Source of the DNA: Pseudobdellovibrionaceae bacterium
Lineage (GTDB): Bacteria > Bdellovibrionota > Bdellovibrionia > Bdellovibrionales > Bdellovibrionaceae
Length of the DNA stretch: 64,000 nucleotides
Reading direction: 5' to 3'
NCBI GenBank assembly: GCA_016719575.1
Contig: JADJYV010000004.1
Location: 1-64,000 of the forward strand
Shown here: positions 50,422 through 59,580 of the stretch, in pieces
Layout: every line of letters starts with the position of its first letter
How positions within the stretch are numbered: the stretch's first letter is position 1
Notes under the pieces: generated by a model
Seen by the model: the letters and a program-made list of their open reading frames with translations, nothing else
Told to the model about the DNA's origin: nothing
The model's database searches: none
Made by a program: the position numbers and the translations under genes

Positions 50422-51171
50422 ATGGATAAAGCGACTTGGACGGGTTTACTTATCGGTTTTGGCGGCATTTTGCTTGCGAATACTATTGATGGTGGCGAGC
50501 TTAGTTCTTTAGTACAAGGGACAGCAGCATTAATTGTTTTGAGCGGAACATTCGGAGCGGTGCTGGTTTCGAATTCTTCTAAAGACATTAAGCGAGGGTT
50601 TCGTCTCGCCAGCGAAGCCTTTGAGCATAAAGACAGTGACATCAGGTATAAAATTACAGAAATGGTTGATTATGCGCGGACCGCCAGAAAAGAAAGCTTA
50701 GTTGCGCTTGAGCCAAAGATCCCAAAGGCTTCTGATCTATTCATTAAAGAGATTTTAAAAAACGTTGTCGATGGGACTGACGCGACCCTGATCAAAGAAA
50801 TTTTTGAGGCAAAAATTGACTCTGAAGAGCATGAACTGCTGTCGGCAGCAAAAATTTGGTCCGATGCAGGAGGTTTCGCGCCAACCGTTGGAATTCTCGG
50901 AGCTGTTCTCGGTCTAATTCATGTTATGGGAAATCTGTCTGATACAAGCAAATTAGGTGCGGGCATTGCTGTGGCATTTGTTGCAACTATTTATGGAGTC
51001 GGTTTTGCCAACTTGCTCTTTATTCCCCTTAACAACAAGATAAAAAAGAACATTTCACAGAGAATGCGAGAAAAGAGAGTTCTTCTTGAGGGAGGGGCTT
51101 TAATCAATTCGAGCTTAAATCCTTTACTAATTGATCAAAAATTGAAGGCCTTAGTAGAAGAGGTTCAATGA
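50422..51171 (+). CDS. motA: Flagellar motor stator protein MotA
   Basis: 249 residues with four membrane helices: the N-terminal pair (ATWTGLLIGFGGILLANTID and TAALIVLSGTFGAVLV) and the C-terminal pair. The conserved PTVGILGAVLGLIHVMGNL and GAGIAVAFVATIYGVGFANL line the ion path with MotB. The cytoplasmic loop between helices 2 and 3 carries the charged residues that touch FliG. Bdellovibrio relatives have several motAB pairs. It overlaps motB by 4 bases. Confidence 0.94.
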   Translation: MDKATWTGLLIGFGGILLANTIDGGELSSLVQGTAALIVLSGTFGAVLVSNSSKDIKRGFRLASEAFEHKDSDIRYKITEMVDYARTARKESLVALEPKIPKASDLFIKEILKNVVDGTDATLIKEIFEAKIDSEEHELLSAAKIWSDAGGFAPTVGILGAVLGLIHVMGNLSDTSKLGAGIAVAFVATIYGVGFANLLFIPLNNKIKKNISQRMREKRVLLEGGALINSSLNPLLIDQKLKALVEEVQ

Positions 51172-51908
51172 GGAAGCGTCATGAAGAGAATGAAAATCAT
51201 GAAAGATGGCTGGTTTCTTATGCTGACTTTATCACTCTCCTTTTTGCTTTTTTTGTGGTTATGTACGCAACTTCGACAAATAATATTGAAAAACAAAAGG
51301 AGTTTGAGAACTCGGTCCGTGTTAACCTAAAGCTCTCTTCGCACGAGAAGGCTCAGGGAGCTCTTCCGGATGCGGGAGCGGTTATTGCGGAATATTTACA
51401 AGGAAGTCAGGAGCCAGAAAATTTCCCACAAAAAGGGAGTCCTGGAGAGGCTGCGGATTTCGCGACAAGATATCTGTCAAAAAAAGTTGAAAAATCAGAA
51501 GCAAAAAACCTTAGCCTCGAAATTCGTCATGATGCAGTCGGGGTTCGAGTTTCACTCGCAGCCTCGGAATTTTTTAACGTTGGAGATTATAAATTAAAAA
51601 AATCTGCCTTAGCCACTCTCGATCATTTGGCGTCTTTGTTGCGGATGACCGACAAGAAGGTGATTGTTGAAGGGCATACGGATGATCTTCCGATTGGGTC
51701 AGAACAGATTCGGAGCAATTGGGATCTGGGTGGCCTTAGAGCATCCAGTGTTGTACAATATTTTGTTAAATATCAAAATATAGTCCCAAATCGACTTGCA
51801 GCGATTTCTTACGCCGATCAAAAGCCAATTGCTATAAATGACAACGAAGAGAATCGAAGAAAAAATCGAAGGATAGAAATTCTGATAGTCACTCAAGACG
51901 AAAAATAG
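51168..51908 (+). CDS. motB: Flagellar motor stator protein MotB
   Basis: 246 residues. The single membrane helix begins WLVSYADFITLLFAFFVVMY, with ion-binding Asp20. A plug/linker region follows, and the C-terminal OmpA-like peptidoglycan-binding domain (residues about 120-245) contains VIVEGHTDDLPIG, NWDLGGLRASSVVQYF and NRRIEILI. Partner of MotA, with which it is translationally coupled. Confidence 0.94.
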   Translation: MRKRHEENENHERWLVSYADFITLLFAFFVVMYATSTNNIEKQKEFENSVRVNLKLSSHEKAQGALPDAGAVIAEYLQGSQEPENFPQKGSPGEAADFATRYLSKKVEKSEAKNLSLEIRHDAVGVRVSLAASEFFNVGDYKLKKSALATLDHLASLLRMTDKKVIVEGHTDDLPIGSEQIRSNWDLGGLRASSVVQYFVKYQNIVPNRLAAISYADQKPIAINDNEENRRKNRRIEILIVTQDEK

Positions 51909-51920
51909 CTTTGGCTTTCG

Positions 51921-52436
51921 CTATTGGCTCGAGACCTTCTTACACTCGAAGTTTCGCTTCGACTCGGTTTCAATGCCCGTAGAAATTTCAGCATATCGCT
52001 CTGTGACCTGGAAAGACAATCGTGATGCTCCTGAGGCGACGGCAATACGGTATAGAATCGTTAAGTGTCCAAGCAATTTGTATTTTCCAGTGGCGGGATC
52101 TAGATCAGAGAATTCGGTGTTGCGAGTTTGAATTTCAAAGCCAAAACTTGTACAGACAGCTTTTATATAAGCTTCGTAAGGGGCGTCGCGATCGAGGCCC
52201 CCTGGGAAATAAGAAACAAGCTGTTCACGCCCATTTGCTCGAAAGGAACCCTCTGCAAAGGGAATTCCTCGAATTTTATAAATTTCACCATTCGCTCTGA
52301 AGTTGATTTCTGGAATCGAATTGGATTCACACGCATAGTTTGCTGATATTTGCAGGCAAGTTGATTTCTGTTGCTGACTAAAGCCAAAAACCGGAAAAAA
52401 CAAAATAGCCATCAAATTTGAGATGCTTAGCTTCAT
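51921..52436 (-). CDS. Hypothetical exported protein
   Basis: 171 residues. A signal peptide (ISNLMAILFFPVFGFSQQ) leads to a beta-rich mature region with four cysteines (STCLQISANYACES, AVCTSFG, NFECKK). Two disulfides are therefore likely. No family is recognised. It ends 12 bp from motB on the opposite strand. Confidence 0.7.
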   Translation of the reverse strand: MKLSISNLMAILFFPVFGFSQQQKSTCLQISANYACESNSIPEINFRANGEIYKIRGIPFAEGSFRANGREQLVSYFPGGLDRDAPYEAYIKAVCTSFGFEIQTRNTEFSDLDPATGKYKLLGHLTILYRIAVASGASRLSFQVTERYAEISTGIETESKRNFECKKVSSQ

Positions 52437-52570
52437 GCCTTTGATGCTGTTAAAATTCTATACAGCTGTCAATACACATTTTGCGCCTCGGCTATAGCCG
52501 CTCTCAGATCTTACATATTTGTTTTCGCGCGCATGCTCCTTGCTTTTATATCACATTGAGGAGTGAGAGT

Positions 52571-55372
52571 ATGAAAATGAGACACATCTTAATGTGCTTA
52601 ACTTTATCCATATTTTGGAGTTCTTTGGGTTGGACCCAATCTCTCACTCCATTTCTTATTCCACTCGATCCAAGTCCGGCAACTTTGGAGGAGCAGCAAC
52701 CGAATCTGAATCATCAATTCAAGGAAATGCGCCGAAGTCTAGAGATGGCAGAAGCAGAAGAGGCGCAGGGTCACTCAAAACATGTGACGCTTCGTCGCTT
52801 TACAAATGAATCTGTCGCATTCTTTTTGGCTATTGCAGCTGTCCAAATAGAAGCATTAATCGTCGATTACTCTAATAATCCAAGCGCTCTTCAAGCACAT
52901 TTAGAGTCACTAAAGGATCCTATTGGTCATTTGTCATTTTATTTGTTTATGGTAGCCAATGGATACACCACCGATTTTCTGAGAAAGGGTGTTACTACAG
53001 TCGATCCTTTAGCTAAGGCCCAAGCTTTTCGAAGAATTAGCTATTTAGGAATGTCTGCCGGATCAATTGCATCAAGCTTGTCAGCGGACATTTTAACTAC
53101 AATGAAAGAGTGTGCAAAGGTAGTATTTGCGACGGGCAAAAAACAAAAAGAAGAACGGCTTTCCGTATGCGATGTTGCACTCGAGCAATGGACTCTAAAT
53201 GCAAAAGCTCAACAGTATATCCCTCAAATAATTTCCCTTTTAGTATCGACTGAGGTCGCGCAAGTTGCTGAGATGCGTGGAAAAAAGGTAGTTTCTTGGT
53301 TCACTAAAAAGGAGCTTGCAAAACGATTTGCAACTAAATCCGGAAACGCGTTGCGAGTTATCGGCGTGGATGTTTTAGCTTTGGCAAGCCCGGCGGGGCT
53401 TACTGTTAAGGGATTGCGTTTTGCAGGAAAGGCAGTTCAGTTTGCTGGCTTTACATATATTGATCATCAAATTTCCCCGTTCATATTTAAAGGTTTTGCG
53501 AACGTTTGGCAGCCAGCGAGTTTTGACTTCGACGCCTCCAGTTTTAACAGTTCGGTGGTAGAAGCAAAAAAATCAGGTTGGGAAAACGAGCAAGCTAATT
53601 TGGATCTTTCAAAAAATTTGCTTGATATTAAAAAAGCAATGACAAATTGGCGTCAAACCCAACTAACACAATTTTATACATCACACTCTATCTGGGGTGA
53701 AAATTTAGCGAAAATCATAGATCAAACGCAAACGACTTTCAGTTTCTATAAAAAATATATTGAGAATCTATACGAATCCTTAAATACGCAGTTTCAAATC
53801 CAAACTGGAAAATTGCCTGAAACTGCACTTCGAGAAATCTCTTACTATCCGTTCAGGGCATTGCCACTTTATGGAATTCGTTTGCTGAAGGATCTGCCAG
53901 ATGATTATGAGTCAGCTGAAGATCTCTATTTAACCAACCTTTCTGAGCTAGAAAAGTATCAACGTTCGACTTTGCGTGAGGCCGCGCAGATTTTAAAGAA
54001 TGAATTTTCACAAAAGAAACTGATAAAGACAGATACTGAGTTGGTGAATGAAATTATTCAGGCATTTGAATCTCAGGATTTAAGAGCAATCGGTCGCGCA
54101 ATCGAGAAAATAAACGACACTGTTCTTTATAATCGAGGGGTCGTTGGTGACTATTCATTGAGAAACAGTTTGATTAAGATAAGAAAGTTTTTGGGAGACC
54201 CACGCCCGATCTCTGTTTCCGGAATGGGCTTTTCTTATGCTTTCGAAATGAATAGTTTTAATCAATTGGCGATGAAGACGTTAAAGAAAACTTCAGGACC
54301 AGGGCAAAGCCTTTCAAGATCATCCGACTATTTAACACTGCAAATGGTTTGCGGGGCTGAAGATACAGTCTACGAGAATCCTTGGGGTTTTTCACCAAGC
54401 TTTAATCCACCTAAAATAGTAGCTAGTAGAATTGATATTGCGGCACTCTGCAGGTCACAATTTTTAAGCAATATCTATGACATGAATCTCACTTCAGCTG
54501 ACGGCCGTCGGTATGCGGGTATCACAGAGGTTATTTCTAAAAATATTAAGCCAGAGATTCTCGGCGATGTTCGAGATAAAACGCAGTCACACGCATTTGA
54601 CGGGTGGTGGAGTACCAATGTCAACGCACAGCTGCTAAATTTGTATAAAATTTTTGATGGTGAGTATATAAATGTTTTGGAAAAACTGACCCAAAATTGG
54701 CAAGGGCTAAATGTCGGTACTCATTGCAAAACTTTGAGCATCGGAAAGTGCCTGGGAGGAGCGGTAAACTCGGCTCTCGATCACCTTAATGCCAGCGACT
54801 ATCTTGATAAAAACGTTTTAAAAAATCTCGAGTTTGAAATGAATATCTACACAACCGTCTTAAATGAGGTTTTAAGCGATAATTCAACAAATCAAAAACT
54901 GACCCAAGCAATTGCGAAAGATCACGGAGGCCTTCTTCGACGCATAAAGGGTGGTGACTTTAGTATTATTGCTGGAAAAAGAGTTGCTGAATTATCAGAG
55001 ATTTCAAGGTTGAAGGCCGCAGTTCGGAATCGACTTACTACCCTCAGTCAAATGTCTGTAAAGAATGGTGTTGTTTATAACTTTCCGACAAAAGAATCCA
55101 CCAAAGAGGCATTAGATGAGCTTTCTGAGTCATTAAAATCGTTGAGCGAACTTATTAATCATCTGCCGGCGTCCCGAAAACCTGTAGTTGGGAGCGCGGT
55201 GGCAGGTATTGAAAGTGTTATATCTGAAGTCAGCAGTCTCAACATGGCATTTTATACGACGAAGTACCGTTTAGAAGACTCATATGAAGATCTTTTACCG
55301 ATTGCTAATAAAGATAAAAAGGAAAAAAGAACAAATGCTCCGAGGGCTTTTGGTCAAGCCTTGGGGCAATAA
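52571..55372 (+). CDS. Large exported protein of unknown function
   Basis: 933 residues from ATG 52571, selected because GAGGAGTGAG precedes it and a signal peptide starts there (LMCLTLSIFWSSLGWTQS); the frame is open 90 bases further upstream. The mature protein is mostly helical, with hydrophobic stretches near residues 85-100 (SVAFFLAIAAVQIEALIVD), 130-140 and 280-320 (VIGVDVLALASPAGLTVKGL). Only a few cysteines are present. No enzyme motif or known domain is visible. The gene is followed after 44 bp by another exported protein in the same direction, probably one operon. It may be lineage-specific. Confidence 0.75.
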   Translation: MKMRHILMCLTLSIFWSSLGWTQSLTPFLIPLDPSPATLEEQQPNLNHQFKEMRRSLEMAEAEEAQGHSKHVTLRRFTNESVAFFLAIAAVQIEALIVDYSNNPSALQAHLESLKDPIGHLSFYLFMVANGYTTDFLRKGVTTVDPLAKAQAFRRISYLGMSAGSIASSLSADILTTMKECAKVVFATGKKQKEERLSVCDVALEQWTLNAKAQQYIPQIISLLVSTEVAQVAEMRGKKVVSWFTKKELAKRFATKSGNALRVIGVDVLALASPAGLTVKGLRFAGKAVQFAGFTYIDHQISPFIFKGFANVWQPASFDFDASSFNSSVVEAKKSGWENEQANLDLSKNLLDIKKAMTNWRQTQLTQFYTSHSIWGENLAKIIDQTQTTFSFYKKYIENLYESLNTQFQIQTGKLPETALREISYYPFRALPLYGIRLLKDLPDDYESAEDLYLTNLSELEKYQRSTLREAAQILKNEFSQKKLIKTDTELVNEIIQAFESQDLRAIGRAIEKINDTVLYNRGVVGDYSLRNSLIKIRKFLGDPRPISVSGMGFSYAFEMNSFNQLAMKTLKKTSGPGQSLSRSSDYLTLQMVCGAEDTVYENPWGFSPSFNPPKIVASRIDIAALCRSQFLSNIYDMNLTSADGRRYAGITEVISKNIKPEILGDVRDKTQSHAFDGWWSTNVNAQLLNLYKIFDGEYINVLEKLTQNWQGLNVGTHCKTLSIGKCLGGAVNSALDHLNASDYLDKNVLKNLEFEMNIYTTVLNEVLSDNSTNQKLTQAIAKDHGGLLRRIKGGDFSIIAGKRVAELSEISRLKAAVRNRLTTLSQMSVKNGVVYNFPTKESTKEALDELSESLKSLSELINHLPASRKPVVGSAVAGIESVISEVSSLNMAFYTTKYRLEDSYEDLLPIANKDKKEKRTNAPRAFGQALGQ

Positions 55373-55416
55373 TTTAAACAACTTAAACAAATTTAACCTT
55401 TGAAAGGGAGTAAATT

Positions 55417-56016
55417 ATGACAACAAGAAAAATTTTAGCAACATTAGTAACAGTCCTTTTTTCAATGAACTGTTTTGCTGCTATGAATAAAGCAGAAGCC
55501 GCCAAGAGACTGAGTGAGCAGAATAAGTCTGAGGTGACTGTAGCAGAAAGTTTCAAAAAGGCTTTCGAAGAAGCGAAAGGCGATATGAAAAAACTGACTC
55601 TTGAACAAAAGAAGGCATTCAGTACTGCAATTTCGGCTATAGCTTCAAAAGTCGGAGTTAAATCAACTGCTTTACAGCGAATATTTTTAATAAAGTCAGA
55701 CATTTTAGCAGATGTTATTCGTTTGGAGGACACTTTAAGAACTGGAACGGCTGAACAAAAAGAGGCAGCGAAGGCTCAACTTGACCTCATCGAAAACATA
55801 GGTACTAAATTGGACGCATCTAACTATCGGTCTGTTGAGGTTCAGGCAGCGGTGAAATTGTTGCAACTGGACCTGACGACATTGCCAGCAAAGGCAACTG
55901 AGGTTGTAAAAGCTGTTAATGAGAATATTCGCCAAGGAAAAGACTTGGTTGAAGCAACCAAGGAAGCTACCAAAGGGATAAAAGGCACCCTTGAGGATTT
56001 GATAAAATGTGTATAG
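55417..56016 (+). CDS. Exported helical protein paired with the large exported protein
   Basis: 199 residues from ATG 55417 with GAAAGGGAG upstream. A signal peptide (KILATLVTVLFSMNCFA) precedes a charged, wholly helical mature region (AEAAKRLSEQNKSEVTVAES, KAFEEAKGDMKKLTLEQKK, EVVKAVNENIRQGKDLVEAT) and a C-terminal cysteine (IKCV). It looks like a small periplasmic helical-bundle protein. The function is unknown; the pairing suggests it works with the upstream 933-residue protein. Confidence 0.7.
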   Translation: MTTRKILATLVTVLFSMNCFAAMNKAEAAKRLSEQNKSEVTVAESFKKAFEEAKGDMKKLTLEQKKAFSTAISAIASKVGVKSTALQRIFLIKSDILADVIRLEDTLRTGTAEQKEAAKAQLDLIENIGTKLDASNYRSVEVQAAVKLLQLDLTTLPAKATEVVKAVNENIRQGKDLVEATKEATKGIKGTLEDLIKCV

Positions 56017-56025
56017 ACGCCCCGA

Positions 56026-56301
56026 CTAATACCGCATTTTGTGCTTTTTTGATTTTTTAGATTTGTGCTTTTTAGATTTGTGCTTTTTTGAAACACTCGA
56101 AGGCTTCCTGCTGTTCTTCATATAGCGGGAAGCTTTTGCATATCCTGGTGACTTTTTCTTTTTAGACTTCGAATAAGCCTTAGAAACAGAAGCTTTTTTA
56201 TGGTGAGATTTCTTTTTAGACCTTGCTTCGGCGGCATCGCCAATAAAAACAAATGTCAAAATTATGAGCCATGTTGTCAAAAGCTTGAATATCGTTTTCA
56301 T
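56026..56301 (-). CDS. Secreted lysine-rich repeat protein
   Basis: 91 residues from ATG 56301, with GGGAGAG upstream. A signal peptide (LLTTWLIILTFVFIGDAAEA) precedes a 65-residue mature region dominated by Lys, Ser and His, with short repeats KSKKH near the C-terminus. The pI must be extremely high. Such histone-tail-like secreted proteins could bind nucleic acid, lipopolysaccharide or acidic polymers. Its end lies 10 bp from the convergent gene. Confidence 0.65.
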   Translation of the reverse strand: MKTIFKLLTTWLIILTFVFIGDAAEARSKKKSHHKKASVSKAYSKSKKKKSPGYAKASRYMKNSRKPSSVSKKHKSKKHKSKKSKKHKMRY

Positions 56302-56463
56302 GAATGAGTCTCTCCCGTTGATACCACGCTCTTCGGCCAAATTTAATGCTAACTTTAAGCTTTAAGTCGAACATGAAGGGCTTGAAAAATAATTATGATC
56401 TCAATTTGAGATTTGTGCACTCGGCGTTAGAGGATCGCAGGAAACCTCAGTACACTGTACACA

Positions 56464-57177
56464 ATGACAAAGAAAGCAACTATTTATATTTTGTTCGGAT
56501 TTATGGGAGCTTTTCTCAGCGTTCTGTTTTCGAACTGTTCTGGTGGAGCTCCATCAAAATCCTCACAACAATCTAGTTTAAGCAAAATTTGCAACCCCGG
56601 GCCCGGGGCATCGGGCTCTCCAAGGACAATCGAAGACGTGGTTGTTTTGATTAACTCATTGCCAAAGCCAGTTTCGATTGGATGTTTTCTAGAAAGCTTA
56701 GATCGACCTCTGGATATTTATGGAACATTTTCATCTTCTAGCGCTCAGCCCTCTGATGGCCCGAGCGATCCACGGATATTTATATTTAAAAATACTTTAG
56801 CAATATCAGTTGTGACAAATGGAGCCGCGCAGGAATTTATGGAGTTTGGGCTTATGTTGCCAGGAAATGTATCTCAGAAAGGAGAGCTCAAGTTTCCGAT
56901 TCAAAATGAACTTTCGATCACGGCGCCTTTTGATGAAATTAGATCAAATGGCGGAACAGGCTGTGTTTTTTGCCACGCCAACGAGAGACCCGGACCTTCG
57001 CCAAATTCTTTTGTTTCAGAGATCATTCGTCCGAGTTCCTTTACGAGAGTTTCTTTGGATGCGATGAAAACAGAGTCTGCATTGTGTAATTCTGCATCCG
57101 GCGCGAACACTCATCGTTGTTCTATATTTAAAGGAATTTTCAATTATGGCCAAGTTCGCGGGAAAGACTTTCCATAA
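56464..57177 (+). CDS. Exported protein with a single CxxCH heme-binding motif
   Basis: 237 residues. An N-terminal hydrophobic segment (IYILFGFMGAFLSVLF) is followed by SNCSGG, a weak lipobox with Cys25. The motif GCVFCHANERPGP at residues 166-178 (Cys167, Cys170, His171) fits covalent c-type heme attachment. No distal Met ligand is certain. The rest has no recognised fold, so it may be a small c-type cytochrome-like lipoprotein or a protein using the motif for another metal. The start is ATG 56464. Confidence 0.6.
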   Translation: MTKKATIYILFGFMGAFLSVLFSNCSGGAPSKSSQQSSLSKICNPGPGASGSPRTIEDVVVLINSLPKPVSIGCFLESLDRPLDIYGTFSSSSAQPSDGPSDPRIFIFKNTLAISVVTNGAAQEFMEFGLMLPGNVSQKGELKFPIQNELSITAPFDEIRSNGGTGCVFCHANERPGPSPNSFVSEIIRPSSFTRVSLDAMKTESALCNSASGANTHRCSIFKGIFNYGQVRGKDFP

Positions 57178-57207
57178 GAGAGCTCAATTTCCCCTTTTCA
57201 GGAAGAG

Positions 57208-57843
57208 TTATTTTTTTTCGATCTTAAGAGTTTTTACAATAACATCTTCGACGGGTCGGTCCATCGGACCGGTTTTGACTTTAGAGATGTCATAGACGAC
57301 GTCTAAGCCTTCGACGACTTCGCCAAAGACAGTGTGTTTGCCGTCAAGCCAAGGTGTCGCAGCAACAGTCACGAAAAACTGAGAACCATTTGTGCCAGGG
57401 CCGGCATTTGCCATGGATAAGATGCCGGGTTTGCTGTGGGTTGGGGCTCCCTTTGGGAACTCATCTTCGAAGCGAAAGCCAGGGCCACCAGTGCCGGTGC
57501 CGAGAGGATCTCCGCCTTGTAGCATAAAATTCGGAATCACGCGGTGAAACTTCAGCCCATCATAAAAAGGCTTTTTCACCTTGTTTCCCGTTTTAGGGTC
57601 TGTCCACTCTTTTGTTCCCTCCGCAAGGCCAACAAAATTGTCGACGGTTTTCGGCGCGAATTCTGGAAAGAGTTTAATTTTAAAGGTGCCTTTGCTTGTT
57701 TCAAATACTGCAATCATGTCTTTTCCTTTTTTGGTATCTTTGGCCTGTTTCTCACTGGCCTTTGAGTTAAAACTAAAAGTTGTTAGGATAAACGCGAGGA
57801 CATAAATCCACAAAATCTTTTTAAGATGAACACTATAAGTCAC
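57208..57843 (-). CDS. Exported cyclophilin-type peptidyl-prolyl isomerase
   Basis: 211 residues starting with GTG 57843 behind GGAGG. A signal peptide (ILWIYVLAFILTTFSFNSKA) places it in the periplasm. The cyclophilin domain shows FHRVIPNFMLQGGDP with the catalytic Arg, GTGGPGFRFEDEF, MANAGPGTNGSQFFVT and WLDGKHTVFGEV. It speeds proline isomerisation in folding of exported proteins. It lies downstream of tolB across 321 bp. Confidence 0.93.
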   Translation of the reverse strand: MTYSVHLKKILWIYVLAFILTTFSFNSKASEKQAKDTKKGKDMIAVFETSKGTFKIKLFPEFAPKTVDNFVGLAEGTKEWTDPKTGNKVKKPFYDGLKFHRVIPNFMLQGGDPLGTGTGGPGFRFEDEFPKGAPTHSKPGILSMANAGPGTNGSQFFVTVAATPWLDGKHTVFGEVVEGLDVVYDISKVKTGPMDRPVEDVIVKTLKIEKK

Positions 57844-58164
57844 GATACCTCCCTAAACTTATGGCACTAGTATCTTTGAGTTGTGACGAGGGTCAAGTCG
57901 TTTAAGTAGTTGTTAATTCTCAGAGATTAATCAAAATGATTTTTTCCAAGCTTGGTTTTAGAGATGTGAAATGACATGGCAAGATGTTGAAATGATTCGT
58001 GATTTTTTCGCACCTTTGTGTCGCCGCAAGTCGAGAAGAGTTGAAGCCTTGTTTCAATTGACGCAGCTGTGTGTAGATATTGCGAAGCCGCGGTAGGGAC
58101 TCAGCTTTAGAGAGGAACAGCCTAAGCAACGCCAGAGGCTGTGTTACTGGTTTGAGATAATAGT
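57844..58164. other. Region between tolB and the cyclophilin gene, with possible short frames
   Basis: 321 bp without an assigned gene. A plus-strand frame at 57971-58096 (41 residues, containing MIRDFFAPLCRRKSRRVEAL) and a minus-strand frame at 57920-58129 overlap one another, and neither has a strong ribosome site. In a standard tol locus pal would start here, but no OmpA-like sequence is seen. Confidence 0.4.
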
Positions 58165-59568
58165 TTAGTCAATGTTCGTGGACCACTTGGGTTTGAAGTA
58201 ATCAAAATTATCAAGGGTGACCCGTCGTTCTTCAGAGCCGTCTACAGTTGAAATAAATATTTGGCTTTTCCCGGTTCTATCACTGCTATACATAACGAAG
58301 CGTCCATCAGGTGAGAAACTCGGATCAGAATTTGTAGCCCAGCGACCAGATGCCTTTTTAGCAGAGGTTAAACGAATCATTCCAGTTCCATCGGCGTTCA
58401 TGACAAAAATATCAAAGTGATCTTCGCTTTGTCCAGCAAAGGCAATTTTTTTCCCGTCTGGTGACCACGCTGGAGTAGAGTTGTAAACTCCAGCAAAGGT
58501 GAGGCGTTTTACATTTGAACCGTCGACATCCATAACATAAATCATCGGTCTACCGCTGCGATCCGAAGAAAAAGCAACTTTGGTGCCATCAGGGCTTACA
58601 GCTGGCTCAACATTCATCGCCCCGTTTGGTCCGTTGGTGATTTTTGCCTGAATAGTCCCATCAAAGGACATTTTGTAAAGATCTGGATTCCCTTGTTGAG
58701 AGATTGTTAAAAAAATGGATTTATTGTCTGGTCCAAAGCAAGCACCAGAGTTTATACCCATTCGATAGGAGACGAGTTCTCTCTTGCCTGTTTTAAGATC
58801 GTAGAGAAACATGTCGGCATTGCGCATTTTTGTTTTTGATCGTATAACATAGGCAGTGTAAGCAATTCGTTGTCCATCGGGTGACCAGGCCGGAGAGAGA
58901 GCAATCGAGCGATGATTGCTTAACTTTTGTGGCGAGGCTCCATCCCAGTCCATCAAGAATATTTCTCGAGATTTTCCTCCGGCGCGATCTGTGGCGACGA
59001 CGATTTTAGAAAGAAACATTCCGGCTTTTCCTGTAAGTGCCTCGAGAACGTCATTAGAAAAGGTGTGGGCAATTTTGCGTGCATTCGATGCGGTCCCCTT
59101 ATACTTTTTGCCCATGACAAGTTGTGATTTTCCTACGTGATAGAGGTAGGCCTCCATTTGTAACTCTGACCCGGCAACGAAGTACCCAATGCGGATAAGA
59201 AATTCAGCCCCAATCGTGCTCCAGCTCTGAAATTTAAATCCACCGGGGTCCCCGGGCGCGGGTTTAAGGCTGGTTTTAGAGGTGTCCTCAAGGTAGGCTT
59301 TTTGCGGAATGATTTCAAAGTAGGCCGAAACATTTAAGTCATTGTTGATTGTGTTAAAAATTTCTATGCCAATATTTTGCGCCGAGCTGGACGGACTTCC
59401 TTGGTAGGTTAGAGGCGGTAGCGCGAGCAAACTTTTCTTTGTCCTTGCTTCCCCTAGCTTGATATCTGAAGTCTGCGTAGACGCCGAGCTAGGTCTGCGA
59501 AGATCTTCTTGGGCGAAAAGGGTGCTGGCAAAAGAAAAAGCTGAAAGCAACACTAAGATCTTAAGCAT
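58165..59568 (-). CDS. tolB: Tol-Pal system protein TolB
   Basis: 467 residues with a signal peptide (LVLLSAFSFASTLFAQ). The N-terminal domain is followed by a six-bladed beta-propeller. WD40-like TolB repeats are plain: LSPAWSPDGQRIAYTAYV, EPAVSPDGTKVAFSSDRSG, TPAWSPDGKKIAFAGQSED and DPSFSPDGRFVMYSSDRTG. It is periplasmic and links TolA to Pal. The start is ATG 59568 after AAGGAG, and it follows tolA by 12 bp. Confidence 0.96.
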   Translation of the reverse strand: MLKILVLLSAFSFASTLFAQEDLRRPSSASTQTSDIKLGEARTKKSLLALPPLTYQGSPSSSAQNIGIEIFNTINNDLNVSAYFEIIPQKAYLEDTSKTSLKPAPGDPGGFKFQSWSTIGAEFLIRIGYFVAGSELQMEAYLYHVGKSQLVMGKKYKGTASNARKIAHTFSNDVLEALTGKAGMFLSKIVVATDRAGGKSREIFLMDWDGASPQKLSNHRSIALSPAWSPDGQRIAYTAYVIRSKTKMRNADMFLYDLKTGKRELVSYRMGINSGACFGPDNKSIFLTISQQGNPDLYKMSFDGTIQAKITNGPNGAMNVEPAVSPDGTKVAFSSDRSGRPMIYVMDVDGSNVKRLTFAGVYNSTPAWSPDGKKIAFAGQSEDHFDIFVMNADGTGMIRLTSAKKASGRWATNSDPSFSPDGRFVMYSSDRTGKSQIFISTVDGSEERRVTLDNFDYFKPKWSTNID

Positions 59569-59580
59569 GAAAATCTCCTT

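Noticed and set aside
57920..58129. Minus-strand 69-codon frame after tolB
   Set aside because: It overlaps an equally plausible plus-strand frame, lacks a ribosome site and has no pal-like or other recognisable features.
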